A stretch of 64,000 nucleotides of DNA from an uncultured Campylobacterales bacterium (GTDB lineage Bacteria > Campylobacterota > Campylobacteria > Campylobacterales > Arcobacteraceae): NCBI GenBank assembly GCA_947494995.1, contig CANLWY010000001.1, positions 620,001 through 684,000 on the forward strand, written 5' to 3'. Below are positions 48,020-56,465 of this stretch, in pieces. Under the pieces are notes generated by a model. It ran no database searches and was not told where the DNA came from. It was given only the letters and a program-made list of their open reading frames with translations. The position numbers and the translations under genes are program-made. Within the stretch, counting starts at the first letter, position 1; every line of letters begins with the position of its first letter.

Positions 48020-49476
48020 GTATAGAAACACTTTATATTTTAATAATGGTAATACCACTTCTAACAGCAGTTGGTGTATTGGTATGCCGAAAAAATGAAA
48101 ATGTTCGTGAAACTGTAACAATTATAGGAGGAGTGTCTCTATTTATTGCAGTTGTTAATTTAGCACTTAGCTATGACTTTGAACAAGCAGTAAAGTTTAC
48201 ACTGCTTGAGCCATTCCCAGGTCTAGCAATTGCTTTTGAACTTGAACCTTTAGGTTTAATATTCACATTAGTTGCAGGATTCTTATGGCCAGTTACGTCA
48301 TTATATGCAATTGGGTATATGAGAGGGCACCATGAGAAGAATCAAACAAGATTCTATTTTGCCTTTGCAATATCAATTTTTGCAACTATGGCATTAGCTT
48401 TATCAGCTAACTTATTTACTTTATTTATTGCTTATGAGTTGTTGACACTTTTCACATTGCCATTAGTTACTCATGCAGGAACAGATGCCGCAAGACGTGC
48501 AGGTTGGACTTACTTAGGTATTTTAATGACTACGTCAATTGGATTTTTACTTTTAGCAATTATCTGGACTTGGTCATTAACAGGAACTTTAGAGTTTACT
48601 GTAGGTGGTATTCTTGAAGGAAAAGCAGAACCAGCTATTTTAGGTGGTTTATTACTACTATTTGTTTTTGGTACAGGAAAAGCTGCGATTATGCCATTTC
48701 ACAGATGGTTGCCAGCGGCAATGGTAGCACCAACACCTGTTTCATCTTTACTACACGCAGTTGCGGTAGTTAAAGCTGGTGTTTTTACTATTTTAAAAGT
48801 TTCTGTTTATGTTTTTGGTATTGATTTAATTGCTTCACTTGATGCTGCTTACTGGCTTTCACTGTTAGCTGGATTTACAATTGTTAGTGCATCAATTATT
48901 GCTATGACAAAAGATAACTTAAAAGCAAGGTTAGCTTACTCAACTATTAGTCAGTTATCTTATATCATTTTAGCGGCAATGCTTGGTGTTGCTACTGGTG
49001 TATTTGCAGGTAGTTTACATATTGCAATGCACGCATTTGCAAAGATTACTTTATTCTTCTGTGCAGGTGCGATTTTAGTTGCTGCTCATAAATCAAAAGT
49101 TTCTGAGTTAAATGGTATAGGTCGTGCTATGCCAATTACTATGATTGCATTCTTATTAGCTGCACTTTCAATTGTTGGTTTACCACCACTTGGAGGAAGC
49201 TGGAGTAAATGGTTATTGTTGCAAGCGACTATGGAAGCACATAATATGGTATTACTAATAGTATTATTAGTAAGTTCTTTATTGAACTTATTCTATTTAG
49301 TTGAAATACCAATTAGAGGATTCTTTGCTAAACCAGTTGATCCTGCATATAACAATGGAATCAAAGAAGCACCAACATTTAGTTTAATTGCAATTTTAAT
49401 AACAACAACGGGTTGTCTGGCACTATTTTTCTTAGTTAACCCAGCTTGGAATCTTGTTGAGAAGGTATTACCATGA
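48016..49476 (+). CDS. Proton-translocating antiporter subunit, NuoL/M-type (second of three)
   Basis: A 486-residue protein of the same superfamily but clearly a distinct paralogue. It has Glu in FIAYELLTLFTLPL, Lys in GTGKAAIMPFHRWLPAAMVAPTPVSSLLHAVAVVKAGVF, and HIAMHAFAKITLFFCAG. It could stand in for the NuoL-like part of MrpA. ATGA overlaps on both ends. Confidence 0.9.
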   Translation: MSIETLYILIMVIPLLTAVGVLVCRKNENVRETVTIIGGVSLFIAVVNLALSYDFEQAVKFTLLEPFPGLAIAFELEPLGLIFTLVAGFLWPVTSLYAIGYMRGHHEKNQTRFYFAFAISIFATMALALSANLFTLFIAYELLTLFTLPLVTHAGTDAARRAGWTYLGILMTTSIGFLLLAIIWTWSLTGTLEFTVGGILEGKAEPAILGGLLLLFVFGTGKAAIMPFHRWLPAAMVAPTPVSSLLHAVAVVKAGVFTILKVSVYVFGIDLIASLDAAYWLSLLAGFTIVSASIIAMTKDNLKARLAYSTISQLSYIILAAMLGVATGVFAGSLHIAMHAFAKITLFFCAGAILVAAHKSKVSELNGIGRAMPITMIAFLLAALSIVGLPPLGGSWSKWLLLQATMEAHNMVLLIVLLVSSLLNLFYLVEIPIRGFFAKPVDPAYNNGIKEAPTFSLIAILITTTGCLALFFLVNPAWNLVEKVLP

Positions 49477-49796
49477 ATGATAATAAACAATACATATTCG
49501 ATAACCCTAAAAATGTAAAGCTATTAGTAAGAGCTCTTTACGCTTGTTGTTTGATTTTATTTGCTTTGGATTTAGTTATTCATAGACATATTTATCATCC
49601 GTGGGAAGAGTTTACAGGTTTTTATGCCTTTTATGGTTGTATTGCGTGTGTAGTACTTGTATTACTTGCACGTGAAATGAGAAAAGTAGTTATGCGTGAT
49701 GAAGATTATTATGACATCAAAGATGAAAATAATGTACAGAATGTAGAAGAAAAAAAAGAAGATTTAGTAAAAACAGGAGAAAAAGTTGATGGATAG
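49473..49796 (+). CDS. Small two-helix membrane protein of the Mrp-like operon
   Basis: A 107-residue protein. Two helices lie at about 18-36 and 48-66, the second followed by REMRKVVMRDEDYYD and an acidic, hydrophilic tail. It is not one of the seven classical Mrp subunits. Its overlaps with both neighbours (4 and 8 bases) argue that it is a true part of the complex or its assembly. Confidence 0.75.
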   Translation: MNDNKQYIFDNPKNVKLLVRALYACCLILFALDLVIHRHIYHPWEEFTGFYAFYGCIACVVLVLLAREMRKVVMRDEDYYDIKDENNVQNVEEKKEDLVKTGEKVDG

Positions 49797-51483
49797 TTTT
49801 TTACCAATATTACCATTTCTTATTGCAGCAATTCTAACACTTTTTACTCGTGGTAGCTTACGTGCTACTATTATGATAGTAGCACCTATTGTTGCAGCGT
49901 ATGGTATTTATAATCTTGAAGTTGGACATACTTATACTGCTATATTGCTTGGTTATGAATTAACACCAATTAGAATTGATAAACTTTCAATGCTATTTGG
50001 ATATTTATTTTGTGTAGCAGCTCTATTAGGTAATATTTATGCTTTATATCATAAAGATACAATTCAGCATTTTGCTGCACAAGCGTACGCTGCAAGTGCA
50101 GTAGGGGCTGTTTTTGCTGGAGATATGTTAACTTTATTTATTTATTGGGAGTTAATGGCTTTAACATCGTCAGTATTAATTTTTGCTAGAAGAAGTGAAG
50201 CATCATTACATGCTGGTATTAGATATTTAGCAATGCAGATTATTTCTGGTTTATTATTATTAGCCGGAATTATCGTATATTACAACTCAGTTGGAAACCT
50301 TGACTTTAATCATATTGGATTAGATTCTCCTGGTGCTTGGTTATTCTTCATAGCATTTGGTATCAAAAGTGCTTTCCCTTTCTTACACAACTGGTTAACA
50401 GATGCATATCCAGAAGCAACAGAAAGTGGTACAGTATTTTTAAGTTCATTTACAACTAAAGTTGCAGTTTATGCATTAGCAAGATCATTTGCTGGTGAAG
50501 AAATACTGATTTATATTGGTGCTACTATGGCATTCTTCCCAATATATTATGCGGTAATTGAAAATGACTTAAGAAGAGTACTTACATATAGTCTTATCAA
50601 CCAGATTGGATTTATGGTTGTAGGTATTGGTATTGGTACAGAATTAGCTCTTAATGGTGCAGTAGCCCATGCCTTTGCAGACGTAATCTTTAAAGGATTA
50701 CTGATGATGACTATGGGAGCAGTTCTGTGGTCAACGGGAGAAATGCGTGGATCTGAGCTTGGAAACTTATATAAAAAGATGCCAAAAACAGCATGGCTAT
50801 GTATAGTTGGAGCTGCATCAATTTCTGCCTTCCCACTATTTAGTGGATTTGTAACTAAGTCTATTATTGTAAGTGCTGTATTAGCAGAAGGGTACTATGG
50901 AGTTTGGTTAATCTTATTATTTGCAGCTGCTGGTGTATTCCACCATGCTGGTATTAAAATTCCATTCTTCGCATTCTTTGCACATGAATCAAAATTTGTT
51001 AAAACTGCAAAAGAAGCTCCAAAAAATATGCTTTGGGCAATGAGTTTAAGTGCAGTACTTTGTATTGCTATTGGTTGTTTCCCTCAACAGTTCTATTCAC
51101 TATTACCTTGGGAAATGGATTACACAGTATATGATACAACACACGTATTAACTCAATTACAACTGCTGTTCTTCTCAGCACTTGCATTTGTTTGGTTAAA
51201 ACTAGCTCATATCTATCCACCAGAGTTGAAATCAGTTAATCTTGATGCTGAGTGGGTATATAGAAAACTATTCCCTAAAGCAATTTATGGAGTTGTTAAT
51301 GTATGGGGTTCATTCTATGGATCAGTTCAAGTACAATCAGGACAACTATTACAAACAACAAAAATTGGAATTGTTAGATTCTTTGGTGCAGATGGATTCT
51401 TATCTAATTTCCGTTCTTTAGGTGGAATGGTAATGTGGGTTGCCGTGATTTTGTCTACATCATTATTCTTATATTATCTATAA
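49789..51483 (+). CDS. Proton-translocating antiporter subunit, NuoL/MrpD-type (third of three)
   Basis: A 564-residue protein. It has Glu in FIYWELMALTSSV (about 115), Lys in FGIKSAFPFLHNWLTDAYPEATESGTVFLSSFTTKVAVYALAR, and HAFADVIFKGLLMM. About 80 extra residues at the end form a lateral, partly soluble extension with a last helix. I start at ATG 49789 (GGAG 9 bases upstream); a TTG directly before it is equally possible. Last gene of the operon. Confidence 0.9.
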   Translation: MDSFLPILPFLIAAILTLFTRGSLRATIMIVAPIVAAYGIYNLEVGHTYTAILLGYELTPIRIDKLSMLFGYLFCVAALLGNIYALYHKDTIQHFAAQAYAASAVGAVFAGDMLTLFIYWELMALTSSVLIFARRSEASLHAGIRYLAMQIISGLLLLAGIIVYYNSVGNLDFNHIGLDSPGAWLFFIAFGIKSAFPFLHNWLTDAYPEATESGTVFLSSFTTKVAVYALARSFAGEEILIYIGATMAFFPIYYAVIENDLRRVLTYSLINQIGFMVVGIGIGTELALNGAVAHAFADVIFKGLLMMTMGAVLWSTGEMRGSELGNLYKKMPKTAWLCIVGAASISAFPLFSGFVTKSIIVSAVLAEGYYGVWLILLFAAAGVFHHAGIKIPFFAFFAHESKFVKTAKEAPKNMLWAMSLSAVLCIAIGCFPQQFYSLLPWEMDYTVYDTTHVLTQLQLLFFSALAFVWLKLAHIYPPELKSVNLDAEWVYRKLFPKAIYGVVNVWGSFYGSVQVQSGQLLQTTKIGIVRFFGADGFLSNFRSLGGMVMWVAVILSTSLFLYYL

Positions 51484-51502
51484 TTTTTAGAAAAAATCAT
51501 AT

Positions 51503-51539
51503 AAGATCATAACTTTAATTTATTTAGAGTTATGATCTT
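51503..51539 (+). terminator. Hairpin ending the Mrp operon
   Basis: A 12-bp perfect stem (AAGATCATAACT / AGTTATGATCTT), loop of 13, starting 20 bases after the last stop. The following sequence is A/T-rich but not a clean T tract. Confidence 0.7.
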
Positions 51540-51573
51540 TAACTTAATTTAAAAATCATCATCTAAACTAATA

Positions 51574-51626
51574 TGTCAATAAATTGTAAAGAAAAGTTAC
51601 CTTGTGAACTTGACAATTTATAAATA
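51574..51626 (+). promoter_or_regulatory. Candidate operator C, degenerate third copy
   Basis: Layout: TGTCAA-N5-TGTAAA-N19-TTGACA-N5-TAAATA. The N5 and N19 distances equal those of sites A and B, but the outer and inner repeats carry changes and the N19 differs in sequence. It lies after the Mrp terminator and before a hairpin, with no protein gene for almost 200 bases. Confidence 0.45.
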
Positions 51627-51642
51627 CAATTATGATCTTAAT

Positions 51643-51700
51643 AAAGTGTCTCCTAGTACAAAATATCAATTAATTTTGTTTATCTTGTGCTAGGAGCTTT
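51643..51700 (+). ncRNA. Possible small RNA hairpin downstream of operator C
   Basis: A 12-bp arm CTCCTAGTACAA pairs with TTGTGCTAGGAG (one G-U), and AAAG / CTTT extends it after a bulge. The loop is 23 bases. It starts 16 bases after operator C. No T tract follows directly (a weaker one comes near 51715), so a terminated small RNA is a guess. The rest of 51484-51818 holds only the operon hairpin and A/T-rich sequence. Confidence 0.35.
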
Positions 51701-51818
51701 AACTAATAAAAATCCTATTTTACTTTTTACCTTTTTACTACAAAACAAATGTTAATATGTCATCCATAATTTAAATATTGAACTAATTGTATTTAAAAGT
51801 ACTTTTATAGGATAAAAA

Positions 51819-52136
51819 ATGGAAAAACAAGAACAAATAGAATTACTAGTATTATTGGATACTACTCCTTTAGAAGATAAAGAGAAGTTTGAAAAACATC
51901 TTAAAAAAGAGGGGTTTAAAATTGTTGAAGAGGAAGACTTTGTATATACAGCAAAATCATCAACTACACTTTTTGCTACAAAAGCTTATATACTAGAAGT
52001 CTTTAAAGTAGGACTTCAAAAAGTAAACTTTGATGGTGAAGCAAATCTAATTTTTCTTTTAAATGAAACTCCTTATCCCGCTTATTATTATGATAAAAAT
52101 ACAAAAGAGTTTGAATTAACAAAAGAAGATGAATAG
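51819..52136 (+). CDS. Hypothetical protein upstream of mfd
   Basis: Not recognised. A 105-residue soluble acidic protein (QIELLVLLDTTPLEDKEKFEKHLKKEGFKIVEEEDFVYTAKS) that seems an alpha/beta ferredoxin-like small domain. The TAG stop shares a base with the mfd GTG, so it is translated together with mfd. ATAGGATAAAAA precedes the ATG. Confidence 0.7.
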   Translation: MEKQEQIELLVLLDTTPLEDKEKFEKHLKKEGFKIVEEEDFVYTAKSSTTLFATKAYILEVFKVGLQKVNFDGEANLIFLLNETPYPAYYYDKNTKEFELTKEDE

Positions 52137-55123
52137 TGAATAGTATTTATGAATTTTTAAAAAAACTACAAAATGAAAAAAAACTAAAAGAGTGTCAACT
52201 TCTAATAGTAAATGATGATAAACAAGCTCAAGAAGCTTCAGATATAGTCTCTTTTTTAGGTTTCACACCTTTTGTATTAGCTGATTTTAGAGCAAACTTT
52301 GGAGATGATTTATTATCTTTTTCTACAGAGCTTCAAGATATTACTAAATCATTAAATAAATATTACTCTTATAAAAAGCAGAATAAAGTATTAATTGCTC
52401 CTCTTAGAACTATCTCTTTTCCTATGCCAAAAGAGAAATGTTTTGACTCTTTTGAAATCTCTTTTGCAGATACAATAAATCTTGAAGAGTTTAAAAGTAA
52501 GTTACACAATTGGGGGTATTACTTTGTAGATATTGTAACCTCAGAATCAGAAGTTTCTATAAGAGGGGATATTATTGATATATGTCCTCTTGGAAGTGAG
52601 AGTGGCTTTAGGGTATCTTTATTTGATGATGAAGTAGAGTCTATAAGAAAATTTGATATTGAAGATCAAAAATCAGAGAAAGATGAGATAGAGTCTTTTA
52701 ATGTAACTCCTGCTTTTTTAGCTTTAGATGAAGAGGCCTTAGAAGAGATAAATGAAGAGATTGAAACAGTTGAATCAGATGCTTTTATAAAAGATATACA
52801 CTCTTTAGGGTTTTGGTATTTAAACGATTTAGGTGAATATTTGCCCCAAAGATTAAGCTCTTACATTACACAAGATGCACTTATAGAAATTGATGAAGCT
52901 TATGTTTTTGAAGAAAAAAGACTAAATAAAGATAAATTTTTAACAACACCGCAAATCTATTCTTCTAAAAACTATCAAGAGATTGCCCCTGCAAATATAA
53001 AAGAGTTTATCTCTTTTCATGAAGACAAGAAAATCACTATTATTTCTTCTGCTGAAGCTAAAGTAAAAGCTTTTGATTTAGAACTTACAGATAAAAAAAT
53101 CAACTATCTTTTTGAACCATATATTATAAACCTTATAAGTGATGATGAACTAATTATCTCTTTAAATAAAGAGATAAAAAAGAAGAGAAAGAAAAAAATT
53201 AGACTTGTAATTGATGAGTTACAAAATGGAGATTTTGTAGTTCATGAAAAACATGGAATTGGTCAATATAGAGGAATAGAGCCTGTTGTAGTAATGGGAG
53301 CAAAAAGAGATTTTGTTGTTGTGATGTATGCAGGAGATGATAAACTTTTACTTCCTGTTGAAAATATTGACTTGATTGATAGGTATGTAGCTGATGGAAA
53401 CTCATATGCAGTTGTAGATAAGTTAGGTAAAGGAAGTTTTGCCAAGTTAAAAGAAAAAGTAAAAGATAAGCTTTTTGCTATTGCAAATGATATTATTAAA
53501 CTAGCTGCTGCAAGAGAGCTTGTGAATGGTATAAAAATCAATACAAATAAACAACAATTAAATGATTTTGCTAATTCTGCTGGGTTTGATTATACAAAAG
53601 ATCAAAGTAGAAGTGTTAAAGAGATATATTCTGATTTAAGTTCTGGAAGAGTTATGGATAGATTATTGTCTGGTGATGTTGGTTTTGGTAAAACTGAAGT
53701 AGCAATGAATGCTCTTTTAGCAACAGTGTTAGATGGCTTTCAAGCACTTTTTGTTTGTCCTACAACTCTACTTGCTTCACAGCATTACCATGGTATGCAA
53801 AAAAGATTTGAAAATCTTGGTATCTCTATGGCAAAACTTGATGGAAAAACTTCAATAAAAGAAAAAAATCACATTAAAAAAGGTTTAGAGAGTGGAGAGA
53901 TACAGCTTGTAATTGGAACACACTCTTTATTAAGTGTAAAAACAAATAATCTTGCCCTTGTTGTAATTGATGAAGAACACAAATTTGGTGTAAAACAAAA
54001 AGAGAAATTAAAAGAGCTTAGAGAAGATGTTCATATCTTTTCTATGAGTGCAACTCCAATTCCAAGAACTCTAAATCTAGCTCTTTCTAAACTAAAAGGA
54101 ATGTCTTCTCTTCTAACTCCTCCAAGTGAAAGACTTGGTGTAAGAACTTACGTAAAAGAATATAGTGATAAACTAATCAAAGAGATAGTTCTAAGAGAAA
54201 AAAGACGTGGTGGACAGCTTTTTTATGTGCATAATAATATTGCTTCAATAGAAGCAAAAAAGGCTGATATAGAAGAGATAATTCCAAATATAAAAATAGA
54301 GATAATCCATTCAAAAATTAAAGCAGCAGAGGCTGAAAAAATTATTGAGAGGTTTGATAATAAAGAGTTTGATATTTTACTTGCAACTTCTATTGTAGAG
54401 TCAGGACTTCATTTACCAAATGCTAACTCAATTATCATAGATGGTGCAGATAGATTCGGTATTGCAGATTTACATCAACTTAGAGGAAGAGTTGGACGAA
54501 GTGATAAAGAAGGGTTTTGTTATTATATTGTTGAAGATAAAAAACAGATAACTTCTGATGCAATTAAAAGACTTGTAGCTTTAGAATCTAACTCATATCT
54601 TGGAAGTGGAACAGCCTTAGCTCATCAAGATTTAGAGATTAGAGGTGGTGGAAATATCATTGGTGAGGCACAAAGTGGACATATAAAACAGATTGGTTAT
54701 GGTCTTTATCTTAAGATGCTAGAAGATGCTTTATCAACTTTAAGTGGTGATAAAAAAGAGAAAGAAGAGACTGTAGACATAAAGTTAGCAATTTCTGCTT
54801 TTATTTCTAGTGATTATATATCTGAAGATAGAGTAAGACTTGAACTATATAGACGTCTTTCAAAATGTAAGTCAAAAGATGAGGTTTATGTTATTGAAGA
54901 AGAAATGGAAGATAGATTTGGGAAACCAGATATTCCAACAAAACAATTTTTAGAATTAATTATTATAAAAATATTAGCATTTGACAAAGAAATAAAGACA
55001 ATAAGCTCATATGAAATGAATGTAACATTTACTAAATCAGATGATACAAAAGAGACAACAAAATCTCCATCTAAAGATGATGATGACATTATAGCAACAA
55101 CCTTGAAGTATTTAAGAAAATAG
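52136..55123 (+). CDS. mfd: Transcription-repair coupling factor
   Basis: A 995-residue protein that removes stalled RNA polymerase and recruits UvrA. The N-terminal UvrB-like part has SEVSIRGDIIDICPLGS; the RNA-polymerase-binding domain starts near 360 (NGDFVVHEKHGIGQYRGIE); the translocase has GDVGFGKTEVA (about 513), DEEHKFGVKQKEKLK (about 611), SATPIPRTLNLAL and QLRGRVGRS; the C-terminus is the regulatory TRCF domain. GTG start overlapping the previous stop. Confidence 0.95.
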   Translation: MNSIYEFLKKLQNEKKLKECQLLIVNDDKQAQEASDIVSFLGFTPFVLADFRANFGDDLLSFSTELQDITKSLNKYYSYKKQNKVLIAPLRTISFPMPKEKCFDSFEISFADTINLEEFKSKLHNWGYYFVDIVTSESEVSIRGDIIDICPLGSESGFRVSLFDDEVESIRKFDIEDQKSEKDEIESFNVTPAFLALDEEALEEINEEIETVESDAFIKDIHSLGFWYLNDLGEYLPQRLSSYITQDALIEIDEAYVFEEKRLNKDKFLTTPQIYSSKNYQEIAPANIKEFISFHEDKKITIISSAEAKVKAFDLELTDKKINYLFEPYIINLISDDELIISLNKEIKKKRKKKIRLVIDELQNGDFVVHEKHGIGQYRGIEPVVVMGAKRDFVVVMYAGDDKLLLPVENIDLIDRYVADGNSYAVVDKLGKGSFAKLKEKVKDKLFAIANDIIKLAAARELVNGIKINTNKQQLNDFANSAGFDYTKDQSRSVKEIYSDLSSGRVMDRLLSGDVGFGKTEVAMNALLATVLDGFQALFVCPTTLLASQHYHGMQKRFENLGISMAKLDGKTSIKEKNHIKKGLESGEIQLVIGTHSLLSVKTNNLALVVIDEEHKFGVKQKEKLKELREDVHIFSMSATPIPRTLNLALSKLKGMSSLLTPPSERLGVRTYVKEYSDKLIKEIVLREKRRGGQLFYVHNNIASIEAKKADIEEIIPNIKIEIIHSKIKAAEAEKIIERFDNKEFDILLATSIVESGLHLPNANSIIIDGADRFGIADLHQLRGRVGRSDKEGFCYYIVEDKKQITSDAIKRLVALESNSYLGSGTALAHQDLEIRGGGNIIGEAQSGHIKQIGYGLYLKMLEDALSTLSGDKKEKEETVDIKLAISAFISSDYISEDRVRLELYRRLSKCKSKDEVYVIEEEMEDRFGKPDIPTKQFLELIIIKILAFDKEIKTISSYEMNVTFTKSDDTKETTKSPSKDDDDIIATTLKYLRK

Positions 55124-55132
55124 ATAGAAAAT

Positions 55133-55163
55133 ATTCATTCCCAGTGGGACAGTGGGAATGAAT
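55133..55163 (+). repeat. Inverted repeat after mfd
   Basis: Arms ATTCATTCCCA / TGGGAATGAAT with a 9-base loop, 10 bases after the mfd stop. The stem is stable, but an A-rich sequence rather than a T tract follows. Confidence 0.55.
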
Positions 55164-55215
55164 TAAAAAGTATTCGAATTTAATAATTTATAAGTAATTT
55201 TACACATAAAAAAAG

Positions 55216-55248
55216 AAAAAGGAAAAGTAGGGATGTCTTTTCCTTTTT
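55216..55248 (+). terminator. Probable terminator after mfd
   Basis: A 12-bp perfect stem AAAAAGGAAAAG / CTTTTCCTTTTT with a 9-base loop, ending in a short T run. It lies about 90 bases after mfd. Confidence 0.6.
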
Positions 55249-55330
55249 ACATAGGAGGAGTATAAATCTAACAACTACAAACATGGGAAGGTTTGTATAT
55301 GTTTACTTACAAGAGAAATTTTACACAAAG

Positions 55331-55362
55331 GAAGTGGGTAAAAAGTGTGGTTTACCCACTTC
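55331..55362 (+). repeat. Inverted repeat before nudC
   Basis: A 12-bp perfect stem GAAGTGGGTAAA / TTTACCCACTTC, loop of 8, 40 bases before the nudC start. Between this and the previous hairpin is a GGAGGAG motif (about 55254) without a start codon at the right distance. It could be a leader structure of nudC. Confidence 0.5.
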
Positions 55363-55401
55363 TTCAAAAAAATTAGATAAATTTAAAAAAAAAGGAAGAA
55401 A

Positions 55402-56298
55402 GTGAAAAATCTATATCCCTATTTTAGTCAAAATCCACTTGACAGACTTGATAATTTGAGAGGAAATAATCAAAAAATATTAGAATTTATGAATACTAAC
55501 AGTTCACTTTTCTTGATTTTTGATGGAAATAATATTTTAGTTGATGAGGAAAATAGACAATGTTTATTTTCAAAAAAGATTTTAGAACAATATAATATAA
55601 ATAAAAAAGAGATTGTTTTTTTAGGTTTATATGAGGATAAATACTATTTTGCTTTTTCTTTAAATGAAGATAATAAGACTCAATTATCAAAAATAGCTTT
55701 AAGAGAGTTTATTGTTTTAGACTATTTAGATCAAGAGATGTTAGGGATATTAGCTCAAGCTTCTTCTGTATTAAACTGGCATGAATCACATAAGTTTTGT
55801 TCAAATTGTGGTAAAAGTACAGAGATTGTTAACTCTGGATGGAGAAGAGATTGTCCTTCTTGTAAAAAAGAACATTTTCCTAGAGTTGATCCTGCTGTTA
55901 TAATGTTAGTAACTTTTGATGAGTATTGTCTTATTGGAAGAGGAGTAAATTTTAAAAATAAGCGTTATTCATGTCTTGCTGGATATGTGGATTCTGGAGA
56001 AACTTTAGAGGAAGCAGCAAAAAGAGAACTTTATGAAGAGGCAGGAGTTGAAGGTTATGATGTAGAATATCTTTTTTCTCAACCTTGGCCTTTCCCCTCA
56101 ACTTTAATGATTGGAATGAGAATGAAAGCAAAATCAAAAGAGTTAAATATTGATACGAATGAAATTGCAGATGCTTTTTGGGTACATAAAGATGATATTA
56201 AAGCTGTACTTGATGGAAAAGAGGGATACTCTTTTACTTTACCTGATAAAAGAGCAATAGCTAGAAACTTACTTGATATATGGGTTGAAGAGAAGTGA
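55402..56298 (+). CDS. nudC: NAD(+) diphosphatase / RNA deNADding Nudix hydrolase
   Basis: A 298-residue protein. Zinc finger CSNCG...CPSCK (about 133-153), then the Nudix box GYVDSGETLEEAAKRELYEEAG (about 196-217; G-x5-E-x7-REVxEE form) and SQPWPFPSTLM, the hallmark of the NADH-pyrophosphatase subgroup. It cleaves NAD(H) and removes NAD caps from RNA. GTG start with GGAAGAAA upstream. Confidence 0.93.
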   Translation: MKNLYPYFSQNPLDRLDNLRGNNQKILEFMNTNSSLFLIFDGNNILVDEENRQCLFSKKILEQYNINKKEIVFLGLYEDKYYFAFSLNEDNKTQLSKIALREFIVLDYLDQEMLGILAQASSVLNWHESHKFCSNCGKSTEIVNSGWRRDCPSCKKEHFPRVDPAVIMLVTFDEYCLIGRGVNFKNKRYSCLAGYVDSGETLEEAAKRELYEEAGVEGYDVEYLFSQPWPFPSTLMIGMRMKAKSKELNIDTNEIADAFWVHKDDIKAVLDGKEGYSFTLPDKRAIARNLLDIWVEEK

Positions 56299-56410
56299 TT
56301 CTCTTTTCTCCAGACTCTTTTTTTAATTATTAAAAAAACTTATCTTTCTTGTTAAACTCTCGTTAATATAAAATTAAAAAATCATTAAAACCTACATGTC
56401 ATAATTTCAA

Positions 56411-56434
56411 TGTAACAAATAAGAAGATGTTACA
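56411..56434 (+). promoter_or_regulatory. Inverted repeat, candidate regulator site before the Spy-like gene
   Basis: TGTAACA-N10-TGTTACA, centred about 43 bases before the ATG and flanked by TTTCA and AAATTTCA. It probably binds the regulator encoded two genes on (inference). Upstream, 56299-56410 holds only A/T-rich sequence and a weak TTCTC hairpin after nudC. Confidence 0.5.
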
Positions 56435-56465
56435 AATTTCATAATAAAAACCAAAAGGATAAATA

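Noticed and set aside
51632-51673. 13-codon frame after operator C
   Set aside because: No ribosome site, too short, and it runs into the hairpin arm.
42500-51800. Integrative element around the Mrp region
   Set aside because: No integrase, tRNA gene, transposase or flanking direct repeats were seen; transfer is suggested only by codon use.
55284-55405. 40-codon frame ending in the nudC GTGA overlap
   Set aside because: The GGAGGAG motif is over 20 bases from its ATG, the frame runs through a hairpin, and the product is a Lys-rich, low-complexity peptide.
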